DNA of 64,000 nt from Calothrix sp. 336/3. Its GTDB lineage: Bacteria > Cyanobacteriota > Cyanobacteriia > Cyanobacteriales > Nostocaceae. Location of the stretch: positions 1 to 64,000 of the forward strand of contig NZ_CP011382.1 of assembly GCF_000734895.2 (NCBI RefSeq), read 5' to 3'. Below the pieces are notes generated by a model, which worked only from the letters and a program-made list of their open reading frames with translations, did not search any database and was not told the origin of the DNA. Shown here piece by piece: positions 27,840 through 38,404 of this stretch. How positions within the stretch are numbered: the first letter of the stretch is position 1; each line of letters starts with the position of its first letter. Made by a program: the position numbers and the translations under genes.

Positions 27840-30416
27840 ATGAAAATATCATACAAGTTCTTGAATTTTGCACTGTTCTATGCATCCATATCTACAGCGT
27901 TTCCGGTAATTTCTGCTAGCGCCCAAACTATTATTCCAGATAAAACCCTACCTAATGCTTCCCAGGTGACACAAAATAATAATACCCTGGTGATTACGGG
28001 TGGAACTCAAGCGGGAAACAACTTATTTCATAGTTTCCAAAATTTTTCAATTCCAGAAAATCTGACTGGCTATTTTAATAATGCTCTCAATGTGGAGAAT
28101 ATTATTAGTCGGGTGACTGGGAAAAATATTTCTAATATTAATGGCATAATTAGAGCTAATGGTCAAGCAAATTTATTCTTAATTAATCCCCAGGGAATTG
28201 TATTTGGAGAGAAGGCAACTTTAAATATTGGTGGTTCTTTTTTGGCGACGACTGCCACAAGTTTAAAATTTGCTGATGGTAAAGAATTTAGTACTGTTAT
28301 CTCTTCTGAAAAACCTTTGTTGAGCGTTAGTACTCCCCTGGGTTTACAGTTCGGCAAGAATCCAGAAAAAATTACCAATGCATCTATTTCTCCCTTAATT
28401 GACCCCATTACAGGCGATATTATTAAGGATGATGATGGAACTAATGTTTTTGGTGGTTTACAAGTTGCTCTAGGTAAAACAATTGCCCTTGTTGGCGGTG
28501 ATATTGCTTTCCCTGGGGGACTTGCTACTGTCTTCTCTGGAAGGATTGATTTAGGTTCTGTGGGCGATAATAGTTTTGTGAATATTGCCAAAAATGGAAA
28601 TAGCTGGCAGTTAAGTTATCCAGGAGTAGTTAATTATCGAGATATTCAATTCAGCAATTTTGGTAATCTTACTAGTTATGAAGGTGGTAGTATTCAGGTA
28701 ACGGGAGGGAATATTTCTCTACTTAGCCAAGCATATATTTTGTCCAAGACTTTAAGTAACCAAAATGCCGCAGATATTAAGATAGATGCAAATAAATTAA
28801 CTTTACTAGATGGGGCAGAAATTTATAGTATTACTAGTGAAGAAAATAAGCAAAATGCAGCAGATATCAAGATAGATGTAAATAAATTAACGTTGCTAAA
28901 TGGGGGACGAATTCTTAGTAGTACTAGTGGAGATGGGAATACTGGGAAGATAAACGTTACCGCGAGGGATTCAATCGAAGCGAGAGGTGGTTTTATTGGC
29001 GAAACTTGGTTTCCTAGTGGAATTTTGACGGAAGTTTTCAAAGATGCTAAAGGTAATGCTGGCAGTATTCAAATTACCACAAATCAATTAAAAATATTTG
29101 CAGGGGCACAGATTAGCACTACTACCTTTGGCAAGGGAAATGCTGGTGATATGGTAGTGAACGCCAAAGATATTACAATTAGCGGTAGCGCAACCAATCC
29201 GGATGGTAGTTTATATAAAGAAGATGGGTTAGCTTTCAGCAGTGGCTTGTATACAGCTGCGGAAGAAAGTTCCTCGGGTAAGGGTGGGAATTTATTAGTA
29301 GTTGGCGATCGCCTGCGCTTAACTAACGGTGGTATCCTGCAAACTGCCACTTTCAGCTCTGGTGATGCTGGTAACTTAACGGTAAAAATGTACCAATTAG
29401 TGGAAATTAGTGGCAAAGATGCCGAAAATATTTTCCCTTCCGGGTTTTTTGCTGCTTCTGGAGGAATCACTGGAGTCATTGCAGGGATAATTACCGCAAC
29501 GGGAAAGGGTGGGAATATCCTACTGAAAACCAAAGAATTACGAGTATTTGATGGTGCAGCGTTAGCAGTGGGAACCATTAACCCCAATAATCAAAAAGGT
29601 GCAGGGAATCTGCAAATTAACGCCCAAAAAATTACCCTCAACAATCGCGGTAGACTAGTAGCAGAAACTGCTTCCGGTCAGGGAGGTAACATAAATATCA
29701 CCGTCAAGGATTTACTCCTGTTACGTCGTAATAGTCAAATTTCTACTAGTGCAGGTGTTGTCGATGCTGGGGGTGATGGTGGCAATATTACAATTAATGC
29801 CAAATCAGGTTTTATCGTTGCGGCTCCCCTAGAAAATAGTGATATTATTGCCAACGCTTTTACAGGTAAGGGTGGAGCGGTAATTATAGAAGCAAAAAAT
29901 ATCTTTAATTTGACTCCTCGGACTCGTCAAGAATTGGCAATTCTCCGTCCCGATGATTTAGATCCACAACAACTAATTAGTAACGATATTACCGCTATTT
30001 CCCAACAAAATCCCTCCCTGAGTGGCAGTGTCATTATCAACACACCGGATGTGGATCCCAGTCGCGGATTAGTACAATTACCTGACAATTTAACAGACGC
30101 TTCCCAACAAATTGTCAATCGTTGCAAACCTGGTCAAGGAAACCTTGCTAATTCTTTCATTATCACAGGTCGAGGGGGAATTGCAGCTAGTCCCACAGAT
30201 ATTTTACAGCCAGATATGGTGACTGCGCCCTGGATATCTCTAGATGGAACAGAGGAAACAGTCAAAGGGGAAACCATCACACCACCGAATACACCTAAAA
30301 TTGTCGAAGCTCAGGGATGGATACGTCATCAAAACGGTGAGGTTTTCCTCGTTGCTCAAGCTCCAGAGGTGACGGTAAATTCCCAGAAAATAGCCTCTAT
30401 TAACTGTGGTGTATAA
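27840..30416 (+). CDS. Filamentous-haemagglutinin-type secreted protein (TPS domain, beta-helix)
   Basis: An 858-residue protein. It has a signal peptide (about 1-29, ending SASA/Q), then the two-partner secretion (Haemagg_act) domain at about 30-170, with NNLFHSFQNFSIP, INGIIRANGQANLFLINPQGIVFG and TATSLKF-like landmarks. The rest is a right-handed beta-helix built from repeated N-rich, GKGGNI-type units, and a C-terminal cyanobacterial cap (NRCKPG, EAQGWIRHQNG, INCGV). It should be exported across the outer membrane by an Omp85-type TpsB partner, none of which is in the window. The role may be adhesion or surface-layer formation. A related domain opens the CHAT gene at 53728. Confidence 0.87.
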   Translation: MKISYKFLNFALFYASISTAFPVISASAQTIIPDKTLPNASQVTQNNNTLVITGGTQAGNNLFHSFQNFSIPENLTGYFNNALNVENIISRVTGKNISNINGIIRANGQANLFLINPQGIVFGEKATLNIGGSFLATTATSLKFADGKEFSTVISSEKPLLSVSTPLGLQFGKNPEKITNASISPLIDPITGDIIKDDDGTNVFGGLQVALGKTIALVGGDIAFPGGLATVFSGRIDLGSVGDNSFVNIAKNGNSWQLSYPGVVNYRDIQFSNFGNLTSYEGGSIQVTGGNISLLSQAYILSKTLSNQNAADIKIDANKLTLLDGAEIYSITSEENKQNAADIKIDVNKLTLLNGGRILSSTSGDGNTGKINVTARDSIEARGGFIGETWFPSGILTEVFKDAKGNAGSIQITTNQLKIFAGAQISTTTFGKGNAGDMVVNAKDITISGSATNPDGSLYKEDGLAFSSGLYTAAEESSSGKGGNLLVVGDRLRLTNGGILQTATFSSGDAGNLTVKMYQLVEISGKDAENIFPSGFFAASGGITGVIAGIITATGKGGNILLKTKELRVFDGAALAVGTINPNNQKGAGNLQINAQKITLNNRGRLVAETASGQGGNINITVKDLLLLRRNSQISTSAGVVDAGGDGGNITINAKSGFIVAAPLENSDIIANAFTGKGGAVIIEAKNIFNLTPRTRQELAILRPDDLDPQQLISNDITAISQQNPSLSGSVIINTPDVDPSRGLVQLPDNLTDASQQIVNRCKPGQGNLANSFIITGRGGIAASPTDILQPDMVTAPWISLDGTEETVKGETITPPNTPKIVEAQGWIRHQNGEVFLVAQAPEVTVNSQKIASINCGV

Positions 30417-30497
30417 GAGAATTTAGCTTATCTGCTCCCGTGGGATGAATTTGAGAATGTAATACCAGTTTACCCTTGCTCATAGTAGCCATCATGT

Positions 30498-30528
30498 AGG
30501 CGTAGCCTTCTCGTAGAGTACTGCGTAC
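30498..30528. repeat. Dispersed palindromic repeat, CGTAGC type
   Basis: AGGCGTAGCCTTCTCGTAGA followed by GTACTGCGTAC is another member of the CGTAGC-cored element family seen at 19077, 40668 and 53610. Confidence 0.5.
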
Positions 30529-30567
30529 ACCAGAACAGATGAAAATAGGCATTGGACATTAATTATT

Positions 30568-30622
30568 TCTCCCTTGTCCCCCTTGTCTTCCTTGTCTTCC
30601 TTGTCTCCCTTGTCCCCCAGTT
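30568..30622. repeat. Polypyrimidine 9-nt tandem repeat
   Basis: A C/T-rich strand made of about five imperfect units like TTCCTTGTC and CCCCTTGTC. It is typical of short tandem repeats in Nostocales intergenic DNA; a related C-rich string is seen near 49081. No function is known. Confidence 0.6.
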
Positions 30623-30784
30623 CCCCTGCTTTTTCAAGTCAGCTGTATCAGCAGAATCTCCCAGACAATTTTCCTAGATATTTGGGCAGACACCAAACCC
30701 CGTTATACATTAATAAATATCCTCATCATATCTCGTAACACCTGACTTATTCAGGCTTGATTTCACATAGCAAAAGGTTTGGAG

Positions 30785-32266
30785 ATGTTGACAACTTCAG
30801 AAACTCCGATTATTGCGACTATTATTTTCGTCGCCTTTGGTATATTGGCTTGGGGCTTTTATCGCGCCAAACCTTACGGAAAGCTGGGAATCTTAGCTTG
30901 GTTACAGTCAGTGGTACTCATGGCTCCCTGGCTGTTATTATTTGGCTTGTTTGCGACGGGTATTTACATCAACATTATTGGTGTTTTATTCTCCTTGGTG
31001 GTGTCTGCGGGTTTATATATCTACATTGGTAGACAATTGCGACAACTGGGGCAGGAAGAATTACTGAAGCAAAAAGCCACAGCAAGACTAGCGGCAGAAG
31101 CAGCACAGCAAACAGATACACCTCCAACATCAGAGGCAATGGCGTTGGAGTTAATGGCGATTCCCGAAGCAGACTTAACCGCCATCAAAGGTATTTTTGG
31201 CATCGATACTTTTTTTGCCACAGAAACTATCCCCTATCAAGAGGGAGTCATTTTTAAAGGTAATCTGCGGGGTGAACCAGAAGCTATACATAACCGTCTG
31301 ACATCCAGCTTACAAGAAAGATTAGGAGAGCAATATCGTCTCTTTTTAGTTGAGAATCAAGATGGCAAAGCTGTGGTAATCATATTACCTAGCCGCAACG
31401 ATCCCCAACCCATGACGGTGTTTCAAAAAATCTTTGCTGTCTTCTTGTTAGTTGCAACTGCGGGAACTTGCTTGGAAGCTGCGGGGTTACTGTTAAATTT
31501 TGATTTCTTCGTCACACCCTCGCGTTATTTAGAAACCTTACCGATTGGTGGGGGTGTTTTAGCAATTTTGATTGCCCATGAATTGGGACATTGGTTTATG
31601 GCTCAACGTTATAATGTGCGCTTGAGTTTACCTTTCTTTTTGCCAGCTGTGCAAATTGGTTCCTTTGGGGCAATTACTCGCTTTGAATCCTTATTACCTA
31701 ACCGCAAAGCCTTATTTGATATTTCCTTTGCTGGTCCGGCGGTGGGTGGTGTTGTATCCTTAGGAATGCTAATTACTGGTTTATTGTTATCCCATTCTGG
31801 TAGCTTCTTTCAGTTACCCAAGGAGTTTTTTCAAGGTTCAATTTTAGTGGGAACCTTAGCACGGATAGTACTTGGCTCTGCTTTACAGTCTTCAGTTGTA
31901 GATATTCACCCCTTGGTAATCGTTGGTTGGGTGGGTTTAGTAATTACTGCCTTAAATTTAATGCCTGCGGGGCAGTTAGATGGTGGCAGAATTGTACAGG
32001 CTATCTATGGGCGCAAAATTGCTAATCGAGCGGCGATCGCCACTTTAATTTTGTTGGGTTTAGCTGGGTTGGGTAGCTCCCTTCCCCTTTACTGGTTGAT
32101 TGTAATTGTCTTTTTACAACGGACTCCAGAACGTCCCAGTCTCAATGAAATTACGGAACCCGATGATGCAAGAGCCGCCCTGGGCTTGCTTGCCCTATTT
32201 CTGATGATTGTCACACTGTTACCATTGACACCTGCCCTCGCGGGTAGATTAGGTATTGGGGGATAG
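30785..32266 (+). CDS. Site-2 protease family zinc metalloprotease (M50)
   Basis: A 493-residue intramembrane protease. The ATG at 30785 follows AAGG at 30774-30777 by 7 nt. Two N-terminal membrane segments (about 10-28, 41-80) precede a soluble domain (about 85-205), then at least six more segments. Zinc ligands are HELGH (265-269) and Asp399 of NLMPAGQLDGG. The long cytosolic domain before HExxH and the overall plan resemble EGY1-type chloroplast/cyanobacterial S2P enzymes. The substrate could be an anti-sigma factor or other membrane protein; none is adjacent. Confidence 0.9.
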   Translation: MLTTSETPIIATIIFVAFGILAWGFYRAKPYGKLGILAWLQSVVLMAPWLLLFGLFATGIYINIIGVLFSLVVSAGLYIYIGRQLRQLGQEELLKQKATARLAAEAAQQTDTPPTSEAMALELMAIPEADLTAIKGIFGIDTFFATETIPYQEGVIFKGNLRGEPEAIHNRLTSSLQERLGEQYRLFLVENQDGKAVVIILPSRNDPQPMTVFQKIFAVFLLVATAGTCLEAAGLLLNFDFFVTPSRYLETLPIGGGVLAILIAHELGHWFMAQRYNVRLSLPFFLPAVQIGSFGAITRFESLLPNRKALFDISFAGPAVGGVVSLGMLITGLLLSHSGSFFQLPKEFFQGSILVGTLARIVLGSALQSSVVDIHPLVIVGWVGLVITALNLMPAGQLDGGRIVQAIYGRKIANRAAIATLILLGLAGLGSSLPLYWLIVIVFLQRTPERPSLNEITEPDDARAALGLLALFLMIVTLLPLTPALAGRLGIGG

Positions 32267-32339
32267 GATTTGGGGAAGGGTGTAGGAAAATTATTTTCTG
32301 TCACACCTTACCCCAGTCACAAAGTAGGGCAAAAACTAT

Positions 32340-33575
32340 CTAAGGTTTCCACCCAGCAAGGATATTTGGATATTTCGTCGGTTTGGGGAAGAGTTTTTGG
32401 AATCTGGATTGACGCTGTGATACCGGTTCCTTGGTAAGATTCCACAGGGTTTCGTAGAAGAAGTAAGAAACACCAGCAAATCGGCGATCGCGCACCTGTT
32501 TGACTTGGGTTTCTATCTGGGACATCGGCACAAATTTCCCTTTCAACCCTGATAAAATACCGATACTCACAGGAATATGCTTCTTCGCAGCTTTCACTTC
32601 TGGATACTCTAACTCTTTGTTAAAGACTTTCAAATCATCACGGTAAATTTGAATAATCAAATCTTCAATTAATCCCATCCGTTCCCATTTTTGCCAATCT
32701 GCCAGGAAAAACTCATAGGAAAAGCGCTGGGGATTTGGGGCTACGGAGACAATACAATTTTTTCTTACTGCTTTGATTGCGGTAAACACGCGCTTTAAGT
32801 AACTTGTAATCTTGTCTGCCCGCCATTTTACCCACTCTGCATCCTTGGGATTAGCTGGAGGTAATTTTCCCTTGTGTTCTTTCTTATACAGATTTACCGT
32901 GTAGGCATCGTAGCCTAATTCTGATGGTAAGCCAAAATGGTCATCAAATTGAATCCCATCAACATCATAATTTTTGACAATTTCGAGGATTAAATCCAGG
33001 GTAAACTGCTGTACGTCAGGACGGAAGGGACTTAACCACACCCGCTCATGAATTCCCTCTTTCCAGATTTTACTGCCATCCTGGCGACTTGTAACCCATT
33101 CCGGGCGGCGTTTGGCTAACTGGGAATCAGCAGGAGCCATAAAACCAAACTCAAACCAGGGAATTACCTTTAAACCTCGACTATGCCCACCCTGGACAAT
33201 TTCCTTGAGCATATCACGCTTTTGTAAACCTGGTTCAGGGTCGAGCGATCGCCCTATTACCTTTTCAGCAACCGGACTGGGATACAACGTCCATCCCCAA
33301 TTCCACACCGTCGGATAAACAACATTAAAATGCAAATCCTTTAATTTTTGCAAGGCTGTTTGTAAACGCTGACGCTCAAACAACACATTGCTATCAATAT
33401 TAGTTAACCAGACTCCCCGCAACTCTGATGTCTGCATCGCACTCATCTGTGCTTGCAACGGAGAAGAGAGGAGTATAACTAATACCATGGTTGCTGCTAC
33501 CAAACTGGTAAACCAACCCCGTCGATAATAATCACGATACAAACCTGCACACCAACCTATCAACTGACTCTTCAT
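32340..33575 (-). CDS. GHL10-family glycoside hydrolase (DUF187-like)
   Basis: A 411-residue protein with an N-terminal anchor or signal (about 22-43) followed by a TIM-barrel of the GHL10 (DigH-like) family. Landmarks are SELRGVWLTNIDSNVLF, NVVYPTVWNWGWTLYPS, VIPWFEFGFM, DGIQFDDHFGLP and SVAPNPQRFSYEFF. DigH in E. coli cleaves denuded peptidoglycan glycan strands; this is a plausible but unproved role here. The Asp pair in FDDH is the likely catalytic site. It is exported to the periplasm. The gene stands between the convergent S2P gene and a small secreted gene. Confidence 0.85.
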   Translation of the reverse strand: MKSQLIGWCAGLYRDYYRRGWFTSLVAATMVLVILLSSPLQAQMSAMQTSELRGVWLTNIDSNVLFERQRLQTALQKLKDLHFNVVYPTVWNWGWTLYPSPVAEKVIGRSLDPEPGLQKRDMLKEIVQGGHSRGLKVIPWFEFGFMAPADSQLAKRRPEWVTSRQDGSKIWKEGIHERVWLSPFRPDVQQFTLDLILEIVKNYDVDGIQFDDHFGLPSELGYDAYTVNLYKKEHKGKLPPANPKDAEWVKWRADKITSYLKRVFTAIKAVRKNCIVSVAPNPQRFSYEFFLADWQKWERMGLIEDLIIQIYRDDLKVFNKELEYPEVKAAKKHIPVSIGILSGLKGKFVPMSQIETQVKQVRDRRFAGVSYFFYETLWNLTKEPVSQRQSRFQKLFPKPTKYPNILAGWKP

Positions 33576-33689
33576 GGACTAATCCAGACAATTTATTTCA
33601 TTATTAGTGATTAGTCTGGGGTCATTAGTCAAGAGTTCCATCGGATGTTATCACTTCCCATGGTTTGAACGCTAGGTAGCGCAGATATC

Positions 33690-34094
33690 CTAAAATTTCG
33701 TCACCGTCACACTCCAACCAGAATCCAGCTTGGGAATATTGTAAAATGCTGGGTCACTACGCTTGGGAATATCATTATTATTTTCTTGAGGACATTCCCG
33801 AAAAAAGGAAGCCGGATTTTCGATTAATTTTGCCGGATCGATTTTCTTACATTCATCATTGCGAATCAAAGTAATAGATTCAGCAGTCTTTTTCAAGTTA
33901 GTATTTTTATCTGGAGTATTACCGAATTGGCTATTATCAATAGTAATAGGATTTGTCAATAAGGATGCTGCGGGATTGGGATTGGTCAGACTAGCAGCAT
34001 CTGAGGATAAGTTCTGATTCTGAGCATAGGTAGGGCAAGTAATGGAAAATACAGCTACAAATACCCCGAAACCAATCATTGAGTGCTTCATCAT
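33690..34094 (-). CDS. Small secreted protein, function unknown
   Basis: A 134-residue protein beginning with a signal peptide (about 5-25, ending TYAQ). The mature part is Asn/Pro/Ser-rich and disordered, then has two cysteines (DECKKID and FRECPQEN) that could form a disulfide in the periplasm. ATG at 34094 is preferred to a TTG four codons upstream; GAGAG lies about 8 nt before it. I recognise no family. It has no clear operon partner. Confidence 0.6.
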   Translation of the reverse strand: MMKHSMIGFGVFVAVFSITCPTYAQNQNLSSDAASLTNPNPAASLLTNPITIDNSQFGNTPDKNTNLKKTAESITLIRNDECKKIDPAKLIENPASFFRECPQENNNDIPKRSDPAFYNIPKLDSGWSVTVTKF

Positions 34095-34426
34095 CAAATC
34101 TCTCAAAGGAATAATTGTTTAAGACTATTGGTATTTTGATGTTTCATTGGGATATGGGGAACCACAAACCATCGACTACAGTCAGTGAAACCCTGTATTT
34201 CTATAGACATAGATACCCAAAGCCATGTAATCTTCTAGCTTCTTCCTCCTCAACCCCAAAATATCAGCATAGTCTAAATATTTTCCCACAATCATAGATT
34301 TTGATTTTCATCACAATAAATTTATCTTTTTCAGTATTCCTCTGTAGGTAATCAACTAATGATATTAAGTTAGGTAAAACAGGAAGCAGGAATAATACAG
34401 ACAATTATGATGGGGTTGGGTAAGTA
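34095..34426. other. Intergenic region between secreted protein and Uma2 genes
   Basis: About 330 AT-rich nucleotides upstream of the secreted-protein gene and downstream of the Uma2 gene (both minus strand). No RNA gene or frame with a ribosome-binding site is found. Confidence 0.3.
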
Positions 34427-35083
34427 TTAATGAATTGATTTTGATTCCTGGAATTGAGTTAATAACCAAGCTATAACCTGACTTTGGTCTATTTGACGAG
34501 TCCGACGCAATGCTTCATTTAATAGGGAAATTTCCAGTCCCGGTAACACCAGAGATTGAGTAATCCGTTTACTACCACCATCGGCGATCGCGAAGGGTAT
34601 GATCTGTGCATTTTGGACATCTAGAATCCAGTACTCTGCTACTCCTAAATCCTCGTATAACAGTCTTTTTTCACCTTTATCATCAGCAAGGGAACTATTT
34701 GCCACCTCGATGACTAAAGTTGGTGCTGGATAACTATCAAGATTAACAATTGACGTGCCGTAAGGAATAGCATTGGCATTGTCACCAATATAATATGACA
34801 CATCTGGTTGAACTTCTCTTTCCCCTGTTTTGCGGTAGGTACAGTTATCGTTGCCATTCATGGGAATACCTTTGATGGCAGCAAATATACTCACAGCAGT
34901 AATCACAACTGTATGGTCACGGGAATGGTCATTTCCTATTGGTGGCATTTCTATCCTCATTCTTCCATTTTGGTAGTATCCCTTAGCTTTGCCATGACCT
35001 GGATTTTCTATGACTTGGATATATTCATCCCAGCTTGCGACTACCCAAGTATCCGTGAGTATTGTGGTTTGGAGTTTATTCAT
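34427..35083 (-). CDS. Uma2-family (DUF820) endonuclease-like protein
   Basis: A 218-residue member of the Uma2/DUF820 family, very abundant in cyanobacteria. It has the PD-(D/E)XK-like core: EVQPDVSYYI with Asp, then APTLVIEVANSS with Glu, and RLLYEDLGVAEYWILD after it. The family is thought to be nuclease-like, but biological roles are largely unknown. It is cytoplasmic. A hairpin (35122-35157) separates it from clpC, so it is probably transcribed on its own. Confidence 0.85.
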   Translation of the reverse strand: MNKLQTTILTDTWVVASWDEYIQVIENPGHGKAKGYYQNGRMRIEMPPIGNDHSRDHTVVITAVSIFAAIKGIPMNGNDNCTYRKTGEREVQPDVSYYIGDNANAIPYGTSIVNLDSYPAPTLVIEVANSSLADDKGEKRLLYEDLGVAEYWILDVQNAQIIPFAIADGGSKRITQSLVLPGLEISLLNEALRRTRQIDQSQVIAWLLTQFQESKSIH

Positions 35084-35121
35084 AAGTTCCCTCCCATTAT
35101 TAGAATTGTATAATTCCTAAT

Positions 35122-35157
35122 AAAAACCCTGACAAAATTAAGTTTTGCCAGGGGTTT
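35122..35157 (-). terminator. Terminator of clpC
   Basis: The paired stretches AAACCCTGACAAAA and TTTTGCCAGGGGTTT form a long stem with a short loop. Read on the minus strand it follows the clpC stop codon by about 40 nt and ends in a T-rich run. Confidence 0.7.
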
Positions 35158-35197
35158 AAATTTCAGAAAATCTCAGAAAATCTTAAAATCTCAAGAC

Positions 35198-37657
35198 TTA
35201 AACCTGAGTTGCACTAGCTAAAAGTAATTCTCGACTTTCAGCAGTCCGGACTACAACTTGACCATCATCATCCAAATCAACGATCGCCGTTGTACCCTCT
35301 ACTACCTGTCCAGTTAACATCGCTTCTGCTAGGGAGTCTTCCAGAAGTCGCATTAGCGCTCTACGTAACGGTCTAGCACCATAACTGGGGTCGTAACCTT
35401 CCTGAACAACCCTTTCCTTGAAGCGTTCTGTAACTTCCAAGGTGATAGATTTTTCCTGGAGACGCTTACCAACTTCCTTGAGCATAATTTCGGCAATCTG
35501 TCTGACTTCGTCTTTCTTCAACTGGGTGAAGACAATAATTTCATCAAGACGGTTGAGAAACTCTGGACGGAAATAAGCTTTTAACTCTTCATTTACCAGG
35601 TTACGAATGCGGTTATAGCTTGCTTCTGCTTCATTTTCAAAGTTGAAACCTAAACCACCGCCACCTTTTTCAATTACCTTGGAACCAATATTTGATGTCA
35701 AGATAATCAGAGTATTTTTGAAGTCTACCACCCGTCCCTTGGCATCGCTGAGTCGTCCGTCATCGAGAATTTGCAACAACATATTAAATACGTCGGGGTG
35801 TGCTTTCTCGATTTCGTCGAATAGTAATACGGTGTAAGGACGACGACGTACCGCTTCTGTTAATTGTCCACCCTCGTCATAACCAACGTAACCAGGGGGA
35901 GAACCAATTAGCTTGGAAACGGTGTGACGTTCCATATACTCGGACATATCCAGACGAATCATCGATTCTTCAGAACCGAAGAAGTAAGCAGCGAGGGATT
36001 TTGCTAACTCGGTTTTACCCACACCAGTTGGTCCTGAGAAGACGAAACTCGCAATGGGACGGTTGGGGTTTTTCAATCCTACCCGCGCACGACGAATGGC
36101 GCGAGAAACTGCTGTGACTGCTTGTTCCTGTCCGATGAGTCGCTGGTGCAAGGTGTCTTCTAGGTGCAACAACATTTCCGATTCTGATTCGGTGAGTTTG
36201 TTGACTGGGACACCAGTCCAGGAGGCGACAATTTGGGCAATATCTTCCTCATCTACAACCAATTTGTTGACAGGAACACCCGGTTGTGCATCATCTTGGA
36301 TTTTAGCTTCCAGTTCTAATTCCTTGTCTCGGAGTTTTCCGGCTTTATCAAAATCTTGAATTTTGATGGCTGTATTTTTCTCTTTACTGATTTCTAGGAG
36401 TTCCCGCTTCAGTTCGCGGTTAGCTGAACCCATGGTACTCCGTAGACGTACACGGGAACCTGCTTCGTCTATCAAATCGATCGCCTTATCTGGAAGGAAG
36501 CGATCGCTAATATATCGGTCAGATAATTCAGCAGCTGCGGCTAATGCCTCATCAGTAATTGTCACCCGGTGGTGTTGCTCATAAGCAGAGCGCAAACCAT
36601 AGAGGATTTCAATGGTTTCTTCCACGGTGGGTTCACCCACCATAATCGGTTGGAAACGCCGTTCTAGGGCTGCATCCCGCTCGATGTGCTGGCGGTACTC
36701 ATCCAGGGTGGTAGCACCAAGACATTGCAACTCACCCCTTGCTAAAGCTGGTTTGAGGATATTAGCGGCATCCATACCACCTTCCACACCACCGGCACCT
36801 ACTAAGGTGTGAATCTCGTCAATGACTAGAATAATATTCCCGGCTTGACGAACTTCCTCCATAATTTTTTTCAGGCGTTCTTCAAAATCTCCTCGGAAGC
36901 GGGTTCCAGCCACTAACAAGCCCATATCTAAGCTAATAACTTGCCTGTCCATCAGGACTTCCGGCACATCTTGATTAATGATGCGCTGTGCTAATCCTTC
37001 GGCGATCGCTGTTTTACCAACTCCAGGCTCCCCAATTAACACGGGGTTATTTTTGCTGCGACGACCGAGAACTTGTACCGTACGCTCAATCTCCTTAGCT
37101 CGCCCGACAACGGGGTCAAGTTTGCCTTCCTGAGCTAGGTTTGTCAGGTTTCTACCAAACTCTTCTAAGGTCAATTTCTGGTTACGGCGTGAGCTATTAC
37201 CACCATTACTCGTAACAGAAGCGACCTCTCCTAGTTGCCTGATTACTGATGTCCGGAGTTGAACCAAGTCAACGCCTAAATTTTGTAATACTTTGGCGGC
37301 AACGCCTTCGCCTGCTTCAGTTAAACCTAAAAGTAAATGTTCAGTACCAATATAATTGTGTCCTAGGCTACGTGCTTCTTTAAAGGACTGCTCGAAAAGA
37401 GTCTTAACTTTGGGAGTAAAGGGAATTTCCGGTGGAACAAAGCCAGACCCCCGACCGATAATTCTCTCGACTTCTCGGCGTGCGTCTTTGAGAGTTACGC
37501 CCAGTTCAGTCAGCACTTTGGTAGCAACCCCAGTTCCTTCCCCCAGTAAACCCAGGAGAATTTGCTCAGTCCCTACAAAGTTGTGACCCAAGCGACGGGC
37601 TTCCTCTTGGGCGAGCATGACTACTTTAATAGCTTCGGAAGTGAAGTGTTCAAACAT
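35198..37657 (-). CDS. clpC: ClpC, HSP100 AAA+ unfoldase
   Basis: An 819-residue AAA+ chaperone that unfolds substrates for the ClpP/ClpR peptidase. Two Clp_N repeats (about 3-145) come first, then the first AAA module with Walker A GEPGVGKT (209-216), the middle domain with a UVR-like motif (about 420-460, [12 protein letters not shown]), and the second AAA module with GPTGVGKT and the [12 protein letters not shown] segment. The C-terminal D2-small domain is complete. The length is normal for cyanobacterial ClpC. ClpS, a ClpC adaptor, is encoded at 61.8 kb in this window. Confidence 0.96.
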   Translation of the reverse strand: MFEHFTSEAIKVVMLAQEEARRLGHNFVGTEQILLGLLGEGTGVATKVLTELGVTLKDARREVERIIGRGSGFVPPEIPFTPKVKTLFEQSFKEARSLGHNYIGTEHLLLGLTEAGEGVAAKVLQNLGVDLVQLRTSVIRQLGEVASVTSNGGNSSRRNQKLTLEEFGRNLTNLAQEGKLDPVVGRAKEIERTVQVLGRRSKNNPVLIGEPGVGKTAIAEGLAQRIINQDVPEVLMDRQVISLDMGLLVAGTRFRGDFEERLKKIMEEVRQAGNIILVIDEIHTLVGAGGVEGGMDAANILKPALARGELQCLGATTLDEYRQHIERDAALERRFQPIMVGEPTVEETIEILYGLRSAYEQHHRVTITDEALAAAAELSDRYISDRFLPDKAIDLIDEAGSRVRLRSTMGSANRELKRELLEISKEKNTAIKIQDFDKAGKLRDKELELEAKIQDDAQPGVPVNKLVVDEEDIAQIVASWTGVPVNKLTESESEMLLHLEDTLHQRLIGQEQAVTAVSRAIRRARVGLKNPNRPIASFVFSGPTGVGKTELAKSLAAYFFGSEESMIRLDMSEYMERHTVSKLIGSPPGYVGYDEGGQLTEAVRRRPYTVLLFDEIEKAHPDVFNMLLQILDDGRLSDAKGRVVDFKNTLIILTSNIGSKVIEKGGGGLGFNFENEAEASYNRIRNLVNEELKAYFRPEFLNRLDEIIVFTQLKKDEVRQIAEIMLKEVGKRLQEKSITLEVTERFKERVVQEGYDPSYGARPLRRALMRLLEDSLAEAMLTGQVVEGTTAIVDLDDDGQVVVRTAESRELLLASATQV

Positions 37658-37963
37658 AGCGGGTTATTGCTCCCTTGCTGCATGGTCGGGGTGAGTGGGT
37701 ATTCACCCTTACATAAACTTTGGTCTATTTTTCTTAAGGACAATGTATCTTTATTTTAAGATGAATGACAGTAGTGAGAGCCGTAAGTGCTGGGGTGTGG
37801 TTGCCACCTATAGTGCTAAGGACAGGGTGGAAAGGGTTAAGGGGAAGGGGGAAAGGAGTTTTTGCTGATGACTGTTAATTGTTCACTCTTCCCGATAATT
37901 CCTGTGGTCAGTGAGGAAAGTCTAACTGTCCAATTACCCATTACCAATGACTAATTACCCAAT
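37658..37963. other. Intergenic region between clpC and DUF3288 genes
   Basis: About 306 nt between divergent genes. Heptamer-like CAATTACCC/ATTACC strings cluster near 37931-37960, just before the DUF3288 start. No gene is visible. Confidence 0.3.
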
Positions 37964-38245
37964 ATGAGTAAAGACCAACAACATCCTCTCTATAATCGCG
38001 ATCGCCCTCTGATTACTAGTTTACTTGCCGCAGAGCCGACTGACTTAAATTTGGCGGAGTTAGCCAGATTGCGTGTACGTTATCAAGGGTTTCCTGGTGC
38101 GCGAGATATTCAGCAGGACTTGGATCGTATCATGGAAAGGTGGGGTTTGAACGAAACTGAATTATTTACTAAGACTCGTGAACTTCACTATCTGGGGGGA
38201 ATTTATCAAAGTCGCGGCAAGAAGACAGAGGAAGATTGGAATTAA
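37964..38245 (+). CDS. DUF3288 family protein
   Basis: A 93-residue cytoplasmic protein of the cyanobacterial DUF3288 family: QHPLYNRDRPLI near the start, LARLRVRYQGFPGARDIQ and a C-terminal YLGGIYQ. It is mostly helical; function unknown. The length is normal. It stands divergent from clpC and convergent with the MCE gene. Confidence 0.85.
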   Translation: MSKDQQHPLYNRDRPLITSLLAAEPTDLNLAELARLRVRYQGFPGARDIQQDLDRIMERWGLNETELFTKTRELHYLGGIYQSRGKKTEEDWN

Positions 38246-38404
38246 GACCGATGGAAGATGACAGTATGATTATCTGAGACAGGCTTGAATTTTCTAACAT
38301 TATGACTCACCGATAATAGCTAGCGATCTGGGCACGAATCGTTGTAGAAATGTGAGCGTGATCGCTTTTTTGATGACCAATTAGGTCTGACTGCGATTGA
38401 GCAT

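Larger units (their letters stand above)
30417..30784. other. Intergenic region with two repeats
   Basis: About 368 nt between the haemagglutinin-type gene and the S2P gene. It contains a CGTAGC-type palindromic element (30498-30528) and a polypyrimidine tandem repeat of about 9 nt (30568-30622). No gene is seen. Confidence 0.5.

Noticed and set aside
30568..30622. Possible second CRISPR or tandem array
   Set aside because: The units are about 9 nt without spacers, so it is a simple tandem repeat.
35643..37586. Several plus-strand open frames inside clpC
   Set aside because: They are antisense to an intact, conserved ClpC gene and have Ser/Arg-rich shadow composition.
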